This document shows, piece by piece, positions 55,711 to 64,000 of a stretch of DNA of 64,000 nt. The stretch lies in NCBI GenBank assembly GCA_046297395.1, contig JBKCNM010000031.1, forward strand, positions 1-64,000. Reading direction: 5' to 3'. This DNA is from JBEICQ01 sp046297395 (GTDB taxonomy: Bacteria > Bacteroidota > Bacteroidia > UBA4408). A model generated the notes under the pieces. It was not told the origin of the DNA. It was given only the letters and a program-made list of their open reading frames with translations, and searched no databases. The stretch's first letter is position 1; every line of letters begins with the position of its first letter. The position numbers and the translations under genes are program-made.

Positions 55711-57222
55711 TTATTCGATGATTACCTTACTGAAGCGGTTTCCGGAAGGTGTGCGGAGATGCATCGTGTATATTCCTTTTCCGAAAGCACTGATGTCGAT
55801 GGAAGCACGATTTGTGCCATTTAGCTGCTTTTGCATCACAAGGCTGCCCATGGCATTGTAAATCCAAATGGCAGCTTGCTCTTCATTGGAAAGTGTGATG
55901 GTAAATTGTCCATTACCCGGATTCGGACTAATATTATATCCTTGAAGCTGCTTCTGAGAAACACCTGTTATGGTAGGAGAAATGATGGTGGTGGTTTGGG
56001 AGGTGGAAGCAGGCACAGGAGCATTGTCGGTTGCGAGCACTGTAACCTGAGACAAAGAATTTGTCCCTGAGGAACCGGTTACTTGGAGCGTTATCACACA
56101 AGGGTTTCCGGACACATTGCTGAGAACCGAGATATTTGGATTGGCAGAAAGTACCTGGGCACTTACTGTTTGGTTAGGCTCGGGACCGATGTAACGAAGC
56201 ACAATGAGGGAAGTATCAAGAGGGCCGATATCAATTGTATCACACACATCATTAAGCGCAAGGGGAGGAATATTATTGGCGGAAGTACAGGTGGTAAAAA
56301 AGTAAGTAGAGTGATCAAGAAAGCTCACTCCGTCTGAATTTGAGTAAGGTCCATCATAATCGGAACTGTCATGATCGAACCTGCCTACCTGAAAATAATT
56401 GATGCCATCTCCCTTGTTTATGCCAACGGTGGCTGGTACACCGCCAAAACCATTGGTTCCTCCGGAGGCTGCTCCGGTGGTCCATTGCATGTCACCATAA
56501 CAGAAGGCCACATTGTTTCCACCCGGTACAAGTGGATCATTGCCGTCTGTAATGATCAGTTGAAAGGTGTTCCTTTTGTCAGACTGAATAGAAAAATAGC
56601 CCACCGAATCCCATCTGATGATGAGTGCGGACGGAGTGATTTTGTAATAAACCAAACCGGTGTGTGGAGATCCTGCCTGCAGTGTGTCCCATGTTCCTGA
56701 GAGAGAATCATAACTTACCACAGGCTGTGAGCCCCGGGTATCAACATCGCCCCAAAAGGGAGCAATCATATCAAAACCGGAAAACGGAAAGGCATTGGAT
56801 GAAAAGGTGCTGTAGGGAGATCCAAAGGAAATATTACCATTGTTGTTAATGAACAAGCTATTCACATTTTGTCCGTAGTAACAAAAATCAAAAGGTATAT
56901 TAATGATGCCGGTAGAACCATCATCATTTCCATAATAAGGTGGATTACCGATAATAAACGGAACCAGCATAAATGTTGAGTCGATGGGCAAAAGACAGCC
57001 ACATGACGAACTTACGCTCGTGAGCGATACCGGGTTTGTATTCATCCCTTTGTAAGGAGACGCTGAACTTACTTGTTGCGGCAGGAAATGATTAAGCAAA
57101 CCTTGTTTTTTTGCAAGCTCGTATTCTGTTGTTCCGGGCTTGGGAAGATCACTTGCCTTCATGCTGCTAAAAGAGGTCATCAACACTGTAAATGCAAGCA
57201 TCTGTTTGTAAAGATTTCTCAT
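55711..57222 (-). CDS. Secreted NIDO-domain protein with T9SS sorting domain
   Basis: 503 residues with a signal peptide. A nidogen-like (NIDO) domain fills about 100-310: FDFCYYGQNVNSLFINNNGN, FDMIAPFWGDVDTRG, ITDGNDPLVPGGNNVAFCYG. A beta-sandwich linker follows, then the T9SS type A sorting domain (GYNISPNPGNGQFTITL, IWIYNAMGSLVM, GIYTMHL). NIDO domains occur in adhesion proteins. It has its own perfect promoter and terminator, and is the second T9SS cargo in the window. Confidence 0.92.
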   Translation of the reverse strand: MRNLYKQMLAFTVLMTSFSSMKASDLPKPGTTEYELAKKQGLLNHFLPQQVSSASPYKGMNTNPVSLTSVSSSCGCLLPIDSTFMLVPFIIGNPPYYGNDDGSTGIINIPFDFCYYGQNVNSLFINNNGNISFGSPYSTFSSNAFPFSGFDMIAPFWGDVDTRGSQPVVSYDSLSGTWDTLQAGSPHTGLVYYKITPSALIIRWDSVGYFSIQSDKRNTFQLIITDGNDPLVPGGNNVAFCYGDMQWTTGAASGGTNGFGGVPATVGINKGDGINYFQVGRFDHDSSDYDGPYSNSDGVSFLDHSTYFFTTCTSANNIPPLALNDVCDTIDIGPLDTSLIVLRYIGPEPNQTVSAQVLSANPNISVLSNVSGNPCVITLQVTGSSGTNSLSQVTVLATDNAPVPASTSQTTTIISPTITGVSQKQLQGYNISPNPGNGQFTITLSNEEQAAIWIYNAMGSLVMQKQLNGTNRASIDISAFGKGIYTMHLRTPSGNRFSKVIIE

Positions 57223-57239
57223 GTGAGGTTATTTTCAAT

Positions 57240-57270
57240 CAAAAGTATAAAAATTCAGATGAATTACAAA
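57240..57270 (-). promoter_or_regulatory. Promoter of the NIDO/T9SS gene
   Basis: Minus strand: TTTG (57270-57267), 19-bp spacer, TACTTTTG (57247-57240), 17 bp before the ATG. The best match to the Bacteroidota consensus in the window. Confidence 0.78.
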
Positions 57271-57294
57271 TGGCTAATGAAACTATCGGATGAT

Positions 57295-57765
57295 TTATCT
57301 TGGTTTAAGCAATTCCGGAGTACTGATGGTATTGCTTTTGTTGAGCGCGCGGTCAACAATGTAAAGGTCGAGCCTGATGGTATCATTGTCAGAAAAGGGA
57401 TTGTAATAGTAGGGACTTACAGATATTTTTACTTCACCTTGTGTTGGTCTTGCTCTTCCTTTGTTGACATAGGGAATTCTGTAATTGAAAGGAATGGCGG
57501 GAATGACTTCCTTGAAAACACCATCCGTTTTTTCATAGTACCGGATGAAGCAATTGTAATCAAATGGTTTGGCTGTATCTGCATCATTTAATCCAATGTC
57601 ACCTTCTCCATCGGTAAAAGAGAAAATAAACTGGGCAGAATCCTGATTGGGCGTGAAAGAGACAAAAGTGATAGCGGGAATTGACGGAAAAGTTTCGCCC
57701 TTGCCGCAGGAGAATAAAATTGAGGCGAGCAAGAAGAGGATGGGGATGTATTTCCTATAATACAT
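57295..57765 (-). CDS. Small lipoprotein, unknown function
   Basis: 156 residues from the ATG at 57765, which starts the signal peptide (MYYRKYIPILFLLASILFSCG) with lipobox ILFSC; an ATG at 57801 is less likely. FTDGEGDIGLNDADT resembles acidic turn motifs of beta-sandwich lipoproteins of Bacteroidota. Function unknown. Confidence 0.8.
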   Translation of the reverse strand: MYYRKYIPILFLLASILFSCGKGETFPSIPAITFVSFTPNQDSAQFIFSFTDGEGDIGLNDADTAKPFDYNCFIRYYEKTDGVFKEVIPAIPFNYRIPYVNKGRARPTQGEVKISVSPYYYNPFSDNDTIRLDLYIVDRALNKSNTISTPELLKPR

Positions 57766-57807
57766 TTTCAATCGTAAACTTAGTAAATTATCTTTACCCA
57801 CGAAGAG

Positions 57808-58806
57808 ATGTCAGAAGAATTAACAGGCATGATACAATCCTTGTTCAGCCTCCAAAAGGGAGATGAAGTTGCTTTTGATCATCTGGCCATGCGCATTTTC
57901 AGATATCAGTTTGAGCAGATACCCGTGTATGGTTCCTTTTGCAAGATGCTGAGGCTTACTCCCGACAAGGTCAAAAACTACAAACAGATTCCCTGCCTGC
58001 CAACGCAAACCTTTCAAAAGCATCTGCTTCACGATCATACGGATAAAGATATCCTGGTTTTCAGGAGTAGCAGTACAACCTCGCAAACTCCATCTGTTCA
58101 CCGGGTAAATGATGCAAATATTTATATTGAATCATTCACTAAAGGTTTTACGGAAGCCTTTCCGGAATGGAGGAAAGCGTATTTCTATGCGTTGCTTCCC
58201 GGCTATCTGGAGAGAGAGGATTCATCGCTGGTATATATGTGCGAGCACCTCATAAAAAATACTTTGGGTGGAGGATTTTATTTGAATCAGTTTGATGAAC
58301 TTGCGGCTCATATGCAAAAACATGAAGAGGCAGGAGAACCTTATTTTCTGCTTGGTGTAACATATGCCTTGTTGGATTTTTGTGCCACCCATCCGATGAA
58401 AATCAAACAGGGAATCATCATAGAAACGGGTGGAATGAAAGGCAAGCGAAGAGAAATGTGCAAAGATGAGTTGCATGAAAAACTCGCACAGGGTTTCGGA
58501 ACAATGCATATTTATGGAGAATATGGAATGACTGAATTGCTCTCTCAGGCCTATGCCAGAGAAAATAAAAGATATGAACCTTCTGCCTTTATGAGAGTAA
58601 AAGCCATGGAAGTGAATGACCCTTTCAGGGAGCTTGGTACAGGAGATGCCGGAATGCTTCATGTAATCGATCTTGCCAATATTCACTCCTGCAGTTTTAT
58701 CGCTACTTCTGATTTGGGACGCGTTTACCCTGATGGAAGTTTTGAAGTACTGGGAAGACTTGATCATGCGGAATTAAGAGGCTGCAACCTGATGATTCCT
58801 GCATGA
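57808..58806 (+). CDS. LuxE-like acyl-protein synthetase
   Basis: 332 residues of the LuxE/PaaK adenylate-forming family. FRSSSTTSQTPSVH is the phosphate-binding loop, HIYGEYGMTELLSQAY the adenylate motif and TSDLGRVYPDGSFEVLGR the hinge. LuxE joins fatty acids to a Cys or carrier in bioluminescence systems; no luxC, luxD or luciferase lies nearby, so it probably works in another acyl-transfer role. RecX starts 4 bp inside its end. Confidence 0.82.
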   Translation: MSEELTGMIQSLFSLQKGDEVAFDHLAMRIFRYQFEQIPVYGSFCKMLRLTPDKVKNYKQIPCLPTQTFQKHLLHDHTDKDILVFRSSSTTSQTPSVHRVNDANIYIESFTKGFTEAFPEWRKAYFYALLPGYLEREDSSLVYMCEHLIKNTLGGGFYLNQFDELAAHMQKHEEAGEPYFLLGVTYALLDFCATHPMKIKQGIIIETGGMKGKRREMCKDELHEKLAQGFGTMHIYGEYGMTELLSQAYARENKRYEPSAFMRVKAMEVNDPFRELGTGDAGMLHVIDLANIHSCSFIATSDLGRVYPDGSFEVLGRLDHAELRGCNLMIPA

Positions 58807-59282
58807 AAACCGCTACTGTTACACCGGAAAAAGCCTTGGCCAATGCCATGAAATTGTGTGCAAGACAGGAAAGAAGTCATCATGAGATCAGAATGAAACT
58901 CCAGGTTTGGAGAATAGGCTCAGCTGACGCTGAAAAAATAATAGCCGAATTGATTGCCCTTGATTTTTTAAACGAAGACAGATTTGCCCGTGCATTCGCA
59001 AGAGGCAAATTCAGGATCCTGGGATGGGGTAAAAATAAAATCAAAAAAGGTCTCGCTTTTCACAGAATCAGCGAGAAGTGCATTGAAAAAGGGCTCTCAG
59101 AAATTGATGAAAAAGTATACCGACAGGCCCTGATGTCATTGGTACGCAAAAAAAAACAGGAATATGCCGGAGAAGAGGAAAGCATGATGCTTAAAAAGTT
59201 AAGTCAATTTCTTTACCTGAGGGGCTTTGAAGCAGAACTCATTAAGGAGATCCTATTTGACGGTAATACCATGGATGCATAG
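58803..59282 (+). CDS. recX: Regulatory protein RecX
   Basis: 159 residues, three-helix repeats: KLCARQERSHHEIRMKL, IIAELIALDFLNEDRFARAF and LMSLVRKKKQEYAG. RecX limits RecA filaments. Here it overlaps the LuxE-like gene by 4 bp, not recA. Confidence 0.92.
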   Translation: MKTATVTPEKALANAMKLCARQERSHHEIRMKLQVWRIGSADAEKIIAELIALDFLNEDRFARAFARGKFRILGWGKNKIKKGLAFHRISEKCIEKGLSEIDEKVYRQALMSLVRKKKQEYAGEEESMMLKKLSQFLYLRGFEAELIKEILFDGNTMDA

Positions 59283-59375
59283 ACAAAAAAATTTCTTCCC
59301 CGGTAGGAATGGCATACCCCACTCTTAAAGGAAAATTCAAAACACGATATTTGTCATACATACAAGCATAAAAAG

Positions 59376-60140
59376 ATGAAAACCATTGGTATCATTCCTG
59401 CACGATATGCATCTACCCGGTTACCCGGAAAGCCATTGCGAATGATTGCCGGCCAATCCATGATCAGCAGGGTATATGAGAGAGTTGCCTTGGCAGGTTT
59501 GGATGAAATTTATGTAGCCACCGATGATGAGCGCATTTACACACATGTAATTGCTTTTGGAGGAAATGCAATCATGACATCCACCAACATTGGCAGTGGT
59601 ACAGAAAGATGTTATGCTGCCATCAGCCATACAGGTGCTTCACCGGAAGACATCATCATCAACATCCAGGGTGATGAGCCTTTTATCGAGCCCGGGAATA
59701 TTCAGAAACTCATTGCTGTTTTTACGCATCCCGCAATTGGAATTGCCACTTTGTTTGCACATATCTCAGAGATCCGTGAACTGTTTGATACAGGGATTCC
59801 AAAATTGGTCACAGATACATCCGGGAGGGTGCTATACTTCAGCCGCAATCCTATTCCATGTATCAGAGATCATGCAGGAATGCCGCAGATTGCTGATTTT
59901 CCATTTAAAAAACACATTGGTATTTATGCTTACCGTTTATCGGAACTGGCAGAGATATCTCTACTTCCATCAAGCGAACTGGAGCATGCAGAAAAGCTCG
60001 AACAATTGCGTTGGCTGGAACATGGAAAAACCATTTATTCAACAGAAGTAAATGACTCCGGAATTTCAGTTGATACACCCGAAGATCTTGAAAGGGCAGA
60101 AATTTATGCCCAGCAGTTTAGTGGCAATCAGAAAGGATAA
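59376..60140 (+). CDS. kdsB: CMP-Kdo synthetase
   Basis: 254 residues. IPARYASTRLPGKPL (about 7-21) is the nucleotide-binding start, with NIQGDEPFIEP and a C-terminal GISVDTPEDLERA. It activates Kdo for lipid A core synthesis, confirming a lipopolysaccharide outer membrane. Converges with the TamL-like gene (13 bp overlap). Confidence 0.96.
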   Translation: MKTIGIIPARYASTRLPGKPLRMIAGQSMISRVYERVALAGLDEIYVATDDERIYTHVIAFGGNAIMTSTNIGSGTERCYAAISHTGASPEDIIINIQGDEPFIEPGNIQKLIAVFTHPAIGIATLFAHISEIRELFDTGIPKLVTDTSGRVLYFSRNPIPCIRDHAGMPQIADFPFKKHIGIYAYRLSELAEISLLPSSELEHAEKLEQLRWLEHGKTIYSTEVNDSGISVDTPEDLERAEIYAQQFSGNQKG

Positions 60141-62428
60141 CCTATACCAAGATTAAACAGGTTGATGTCGGCAGATTTCAGGTTTTTAATAACCCAGCGC
60201 TGATCAACAGCCCTTCCCGGATCATAAATAGGGAATGCGGGATCGAGCCTGATAATGAAGAATGAAAAATCGAGACGCAGGCCAATCCCTGCTCCCCAGG
60301 CCAGCTGAGAAAAAAAGTTTCCCGGTTTAAACTGCGCACCCGGACGGTTGGTAAAATTATCGGTATTCAGCAGCCAAATATTGCCGGCATCCGTAAACAG
60401 CGCAATATTGAGGTATTTATAAGCTTTCACACGGTATTCTAGATTGAAAGTAAACTTGAGGTCGCCTATGCGTTCCACCAGTTGCCCAAAAGAAACGCCC
60501 GGGCCAAGTGTCCGGGGACGCCAAGCGCGTATATCGCTGGGACCACCTGCAAAATAACTTTTCACAAAGGGCAGGCTTTGAGAATTTCCAAAAGCATATC
60601 CCACACCTCCATAAGTTCGAAAAACAATGCTCTGGTCTAAATCCATTCGAAAGTAATACCTGTAATCTGCCTCCAGTCTAAAAAACTGCGCATAGGGATT
60701 GTTGAAGGAAATCCCCATGAATCGGTAATAGGTGCTGTAACCTGTATCCGATCCCTGTAAGAGAGGAGTACCCTGCCAGCGATTGATAAGTGTGGGAATC
60801 ACGCCTCCAATTTCAGCATTGGTATACAGGTAAAAGGCATTCTTCACCCTTTCGTCGTTCTGATTACTCAATAAAAATGCTGTACGAAGATTGTTGAATA
60901 ACTGAGGTTTGTATCGTTGGCTGATTTGCAGGTTGTTAATTAGTTCCAGCTGGTTTGCAAATTTCGGATCAAGGTCTACATTCAGAAAACTGATTTCCAA
61001 AGGATAGAATTCAAATCGGGTGAATTTTCTTTGTAAGGTATAACCCCAGGATCCGTTGAAGATGGTGCGAAAATAATTGGGATTGTTCTGGTAGTTGTAT
61101 GAGAAGGAGATCACCGATCTTGCAATGGTTCCGGGTCCTGTTTTGATGTATGGATACAACTGGGGAATGGAAATAGAAATTTCGGGTGCGAACTCAAAAG
61201 TGTTGAATGCGCCAAGCGTTAATAAGCGCCTGTAACTGGAATCAAAAACCACAGGCACCTGCTTGATTTCAAGTCCGGTTTTAAACTGAAAAATTTCTGC
61301 CCCCTTAAAGAGGTTTCGGTTTTGGTAAGTAAGGTTTCCCAGAATTCCATAGTTTCCTGCGCTGTGTGTGCCGGTGAGTTCAAGCGTATAGTATTGTTTC
61401 TTTCCCTGAGACAAACGAACAAATCCTGTGAGTGTTTGCCGGCTCGAATCTTTTACCTCGAAATCAATTTTTATGGAATTAAAAATTCTGAGGGAGGATA
61501 TTCTGTTATAGGTAAGTTGCACATCATCCTGACAAAACCAAGAACCGGGTTTGATATAAATATTTCGTCGAAGCAATTCCCTGGGAAATCGTTTCTCAGG
61601 ATTGAAATAAAAAACAATTCCCTGCTTTGTATCAAAACGGGAAAATGGTTTTTGAATGCGCGACATAAAATTATAGTCGGTAAAAACCCTTATTGTATCA
61701 ATGGTAAATCTCCTGTGCCTTAATACTTCCAGGTTGCTGTCGGCATCAAATCGAAAGGGATTTGCAAGTGAAAGGAGCAGGCTCACAGATTTGGAACGAT
61801 GAGAACTATCTGCATAACATCGAATAAATGTCTTGTCAAAAAAATAGTAACCCCTATTGCGATACAGGGAGATAATGCGTTCACTTTCTTTCTCAATCGA
61901 AGATTCGTGGTAAATATCATTGGCATGCAGCTTGGCATGAATGGCATCCTCATCCAGGATTTTTTTCAATACAGAATCCTCCACTGAATAGGTAAGAGAA
62001 GAGATGCGATAAGGCAGGCCGGGGGTAATGCTAAAGGTGACATTTGCTTTTTTTCTGAAGTAGGTGGTGGTATCTCTGACCCTTGCATCAAAAAATCCGT
62101 TTTTGATGAGGTAAAGACTCATTTGCGAAGTCGATCGGCTTGTAAGACTTGAGTCGAGAATCACCGGTGGCTCGGAAATGTTTTCTATCAGCCAGGTTTT
62201 CCATTTTCTGGTCTTTCCAGCAGAGAAAAGGTTGTACGCCCGAAGGTATATTTTGGAAATCCAAAGGACTTTGCGATTGGGTTTTTGTTTGATGATGGCG
62301 TACACCTCATCCTTGTCTATTCCCGTTGTGGAACCCTCAAACTTAAGCTTGGCAGACGACAATAGATATTGGTCTTCGGGCACTCTTTTGGTAATACTAC
62401 AGGATGCCAATACGAGGATCAGCAACAA
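60128..62428 (-). CDS. Lipidated Omp85 protein, TamL-like
   Basis: 766 residues from a TTG at 62428. A lipobox VLASC places Cys about 10. POTRA-like domains (KLKFEGSTTGIDKDEV, PYRISSLTYSVED) precede a C-terminal Omp85 barrel with YFAGGPSDIRAWRPRTLGPG (the conserved arginine region) and end in FNLGIGYPF. Lipidated TamA relatives (TamL) are specific to Bacteroidota. No ATG is in frame: possible starts are CTG 62455 (giving LQKVYKYGILLLILVLASC) or TTG 62428. Adding one T in the run at about 62430 would make an ATG start (MEFLLLIL), so a base error is possible. Confidence 0.85.
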   Translation of the reverse strand: MLLILVLASCSITKRVPEDQYLLSSAKLKFEGSTTGIDKDEVYAIIKQKPNRKVLWISKIYLRAYNLFSAGKTRKWKTWLIENISEPPVILDSSLTSRSTSQMSLYLIKNGFFDARVRDTTTYFRKKANVTFSITPGLPYRISSLTYSVEDSVLKKILDEDAIHAKLHANDIYHESSIEKESERIISLYRNRGYYFFDKTFIRCYADSSHRSKSVSLLLSLANPFRFDADSNLEVLRHRRFTIDTIRVFTDYNFMSRIQKPFSRFDTKQGIVFYFNPEKRFPRELLRRNIYIKPGSWFCQDDVQLTYNRISSLRIFNSIKIDFEVKDSSRQTLTGFVRLSQGKKQYYTLELTGTHSAGNYGILGNLTYQNRNLFKGAEIFQFKTGLEIKQVPVVFDSSYRRLLTLGAFNTFEFAPEISISIPQLYPYIKTGPGTIARSVISFSYNYQNNPNYFRTIFNGSWGYTLQRKFTRFEFYPLEISFLNVDLDPKFANQLELINNLQISQRYKPQLFNNLRTAFLLSNQNDERVKNAFYLYTNAEIGGVIPTLINRWQGTPLLQGSDTGYSTYYRFMGISFNNPYAQFFRLEADYRYYFRMDLDQSIVFRTYGGVGYAFGNSQSLPFVKSYFAGGPSDIRAWRPRTLGPGVSFGQLVERIGDLKFTFNLEYRVKAYKYLNIALFTDAGNIWLLNTDNFTNRPGAQFKPGNFFSQLAWGAGIGLRLDFSFFIIRLDPAFPIYDPGRAVDQRWVIKNLKSADINLFNLGIGYPF

Positions 62429-62477
62429 AATTCCATATTTGTAGACCTTTTGCAGGAGACGGTTTATAGATCCTGCT

Positions 62478-62506
62478 CAAAAATAGAGGAAAAGCATTGA
62501 TGCAAA
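62478..62506 (-). promoter_or_regulatory. Promoter of the TamL-like gene
   Basis: Minus strand: TTTG (62506-62503), 17-bp spacer, TATTTTTG (62485-62478). It lies across the start of the divergent methyltransferase. Transcription would begin about 62472, so a start must lie downstream of that. Confidence 0.6.
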
Positions 62507-63273
62507 CCATTACACGCAAAGAAATCCAAAGGATTGCCTCTCTGTCGCAACGGAAGGAGAGGGAATTACAGGGCAGATTTAAAGTTGAGGGTTTTAAAAT
62601 CATCGGGGATTTATTGCTCAGGGGCTTCCCTTTTGCCTTCGTGTACAGTTGTTTGGAAGACCACACGATGGAAGATAGGTGTCTGAAAAACGGAACCGCC
62701 TGGATAAAAATTTCAGATAAAGAACTTGCTGCCATGAGCAGTCTTCAGACGCCTCAGGGAATGCTTGCCATTGCTCCGATTACGGATTCAGCCCAAGAAA
62801 AAGAAATTCAATTTCCGGCCATTGCGCTGGAAGGAATTCAGGATCCCGGAAATGTGGGAACCATCATCCGAATAGCCGACTGGTTTGGCATCAAACATAT
62901 TCTTGCAGACAAATCATGTGCAGATCTGTATAATCCTAAAGTGTTACAAGCGAGCATGGGTTCCTTCTGCAACATTTCCTGGCATTCTTCTGATCATCTT
63001 GCAGGAAGCATCGCTCAGTTTAAGCGCCAATATCCCACGCTAAGGGTGCTGGCAACTTCCCTCAGTGGCAAACCCCTTGTCAGGCAGAGCCGGGATCCCT
63101 TTCTGCTTTGCATGGGAAATGAATCAAAAGGACTGTCGGAAGAAATGCTCGGACTTGCCACAGAATTATACCTTATCCCCGGAGACCGCGAGCGTTTTGC
63201 CGAATCTCTGAATGTGGGCATTGCCTGCGGCATTGCCTGTGCGAGCCTCAGCGGGAGTGAACCGGTGGGATGA
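62500..63273 (+). CDS. SpoU/TrmH-family RNA methyltransferase
   Basis: 257 residues from the ATG at 62500. An N-terminal RNA-binding part precedes the SPOUT domain: ALEGIQDPGNVGTIIRIADWFG, FLLCMGNESKGLSEEM and IPGDRERFAESLNVGIACGIA form the trefoil knot. It methylates a 2'-O ribose in rRNA or tRNA; target unknown. Confidence 0.92.
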   Translation: MQTITRKEIQRIASLSQRKERELQGRFKVEGFKIIGDLLLRGFPFAFVYSCLEDHTMEDRCLKNGTAWIKISDKELAAMSSLQTPQGMLAIAPITDSAQEKEIQFPAIALEGIQDPGNVGTIIRIADWFGIKHILADKSCADLYNPKVLQASMGSFCNISWHSSDHLAGSIAQFKRQYPTLRVLATSLSGKPLVRQSRDPFLLCMGNESKGLSEEMLGLATELYLIPGDRERFAESLNVGIACGIACASLSGSEPVG

Positions 63274-63336
63274 ATGCATAATCCACCTTGCGGAGTAGAT
63301 GTCAATTATTACCTTTACCGACTTTTATAAGGGAAA

Positions 63337-64000
63337 ATGAGAAGATTCTTCGCGATCGCACTGCTTTTACTTCTGCCCTCGGCGGTGTTCTCGCAATTTG
63401 CAACTGTAAGGGGATTTCTATACGATAAATCCACCGCTGAACCCATGATTTTTAATGCCGTTGTTTTAAAAGGCACCAAATACGGAGTACAGACGGATGT
63501 AAATGGCTATTTCTCCATTACTCAGATTCCTCCCGGGAAATACACACTGGCTTCCTATTCTGTAGGTTTTGATACACTGCTGATGGAAGTTGAATTGAAA
63601 GCAGATGAAATATTGACAAAAAAACTATTCCTGACTAAAAAAGTAACCGAGCTCAAAGAACTCGTGGTTTCTGCAGATAAAACCGAGCGCAAAAACGATG
63701 TAAAAATATCTGTGAATAAAGTGACCTCAAGAGAAATCAAGAAGTTGCCTACGGTTGGCGGAGAACCTGATCTGGCGCAATATCTGCAGGTTATTCCCGG
63801 GGTAATTTTCACCGGTGACCAAGGAGGACAATTGTACATTCGTGGTGGATCGCCTGTGATGAACAGAGTAATCATTGATGGTATGCTAATCTATAACCCA
63901 TTTCACTCCATCGGACTCTATTCGGTTTTTGATGCAGATGCCATCAGGAATGCGGATGTTTATACCGGAGGATTCGGAGCGCAGTACGGCGGAAGAATCT
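63337..64000 (+). CDS. TonB-dependent receptor with carboxypeptidase-like N-terminal domain (partial)
   Basis: 221 residues, cut by the window end. Signal peptide to about VFSQ; a carboxypeptidase regulatory-like (CarbopepD_reg_2) domain follows (GFLYDKSTAEPMIFNAVVLK, TDVNGYFSITQIPPGKY), then the plug domain with VTSREIKKLP, YLQVIPGVIF, YIRGGSPVMNRVIIDGM. Weak -7 box TACCTTTA at 63310-63317. It imports or exports large ligands across the outer membrane with TonB energy. Confidence 0.93.
   Translation, partial: MRRFFAIALLLLLPSAVFSQFATVRGFLYDKSTAEPMIFNAVVLKGTKYGVQTDVNGYFSITQIPPGKYTLASYSVGFDTLLMEVELKADEILTKKLFLTKKVTELKELVVSADKTERKNDVKISVNKVTSREIKKLPTVGGEPDLAQYLQVIPGVIFTGDQGGQLYIRGGSPVMNRVIIDGMLIYNPFHSIGLYSVFDADAIRNADVYTGGFGAQYGGRI

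Overview
The window reads as the chromosome of a type IX secretion (T9SS) and gliding-motility member of the Bacteroidota, with moderately AT-rich DNA. Supporting signs are the gldK-gldL-gldM-gldN block with a PorP/SprF gene, separate gldB-gldC genes, two proteins ending in T9SS type A sorting domains, many lipoproteins, a lipidated Omp85 (TamL-like) and a TonB-dependent receptor. Several promoters match the Bacteroidota form TTTG-N17-21-TAnnTTTG and almost no Shine-Dalgarno sequences are visible. I cannot place it below phylum. There is no rRNA, phage, insertion sequence or CRISPR array; nearly everything is chromosomal housekeeping or cell-envelope biology.

Region by region. 1-5.3 kb (minus): a TerB/ABC-ATPase/permease gene broken by an in-frame TAA, a lipoprotein, then der and era. 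5.3-5.45 kb (plus): an initiator tRNA-Met with its own promoter and terminator. 5.5-15 kb (minus): porP, gldK, gldL, gldM, gldN, preceded by topA and a metal-ligand-deficient arginase/formimidoylglutamase homologue. 15-27 kb (minus): an ABC ATPase, gap, a large T9SS cargo beta-propeller protein, lipA, ybeY, a lone RsbW-like kinase, a 1132-residue coiled-coil membrane protein, and an AtpI/AtpZ-bactofilin group that lacks the ATP synthase genes expected next to it. 27-32.6 kb: paaD on plus, then minus-strand TPR protein, PstS-like lipoprotein, small membrane protein, LysM-M23 peptidase, DUF952 and trpS. 32.6-34.5 kb (plus): rocD-miaE. 34.5-39.2 kb (minus): gldB-gldC-echA-like-tatC-pyrH-DUF502-mazG. 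39.2-41.7 kb (plus): a PorT-like barrel and nadE. 41.7-43.9 kb (minus): ribF-LRR-lipB. 44.1-47.8 kb (plus): a Cys-rich mini-lipoprotein with a MauE/thioredoxin protein, a probable glycine-lipid pair (glsA, glsB) and engB. 47.8-57.8 kb (mostly minus): rimK, an ALDH7 aldehyde dehydrogenase, corA, an MFS transporter, aroE, a DedA protein, a RluA-type synthase, a NIDO-domain T9SS cargo protein and a lipoprotein. 57.8-64 kb: a LuxE-like protein, recX and kdsB on plus, TamL on minus, then a SpoU methyltransferase and the start of a TonB-dependent receptor on plus.

The genes tie together mainly through the envelope. GldK-N with PorP and PorT-like barrels form the T9SS that would export the two sorting-domain proteins. 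GldB/GldC, TatC, TamL, kdsB, the glycine-lipid pair and the M23 peptidase all build or service the envelope. The points most worth following up are the interrupted ABC gene, three intrinsic terminators whose U-tracts abut the next start codon, the Cys-rich lipoprotein/MauE-thioredoxin pair, the pseudo-arginase at the T9SS locus, and near-leaderless promoters.
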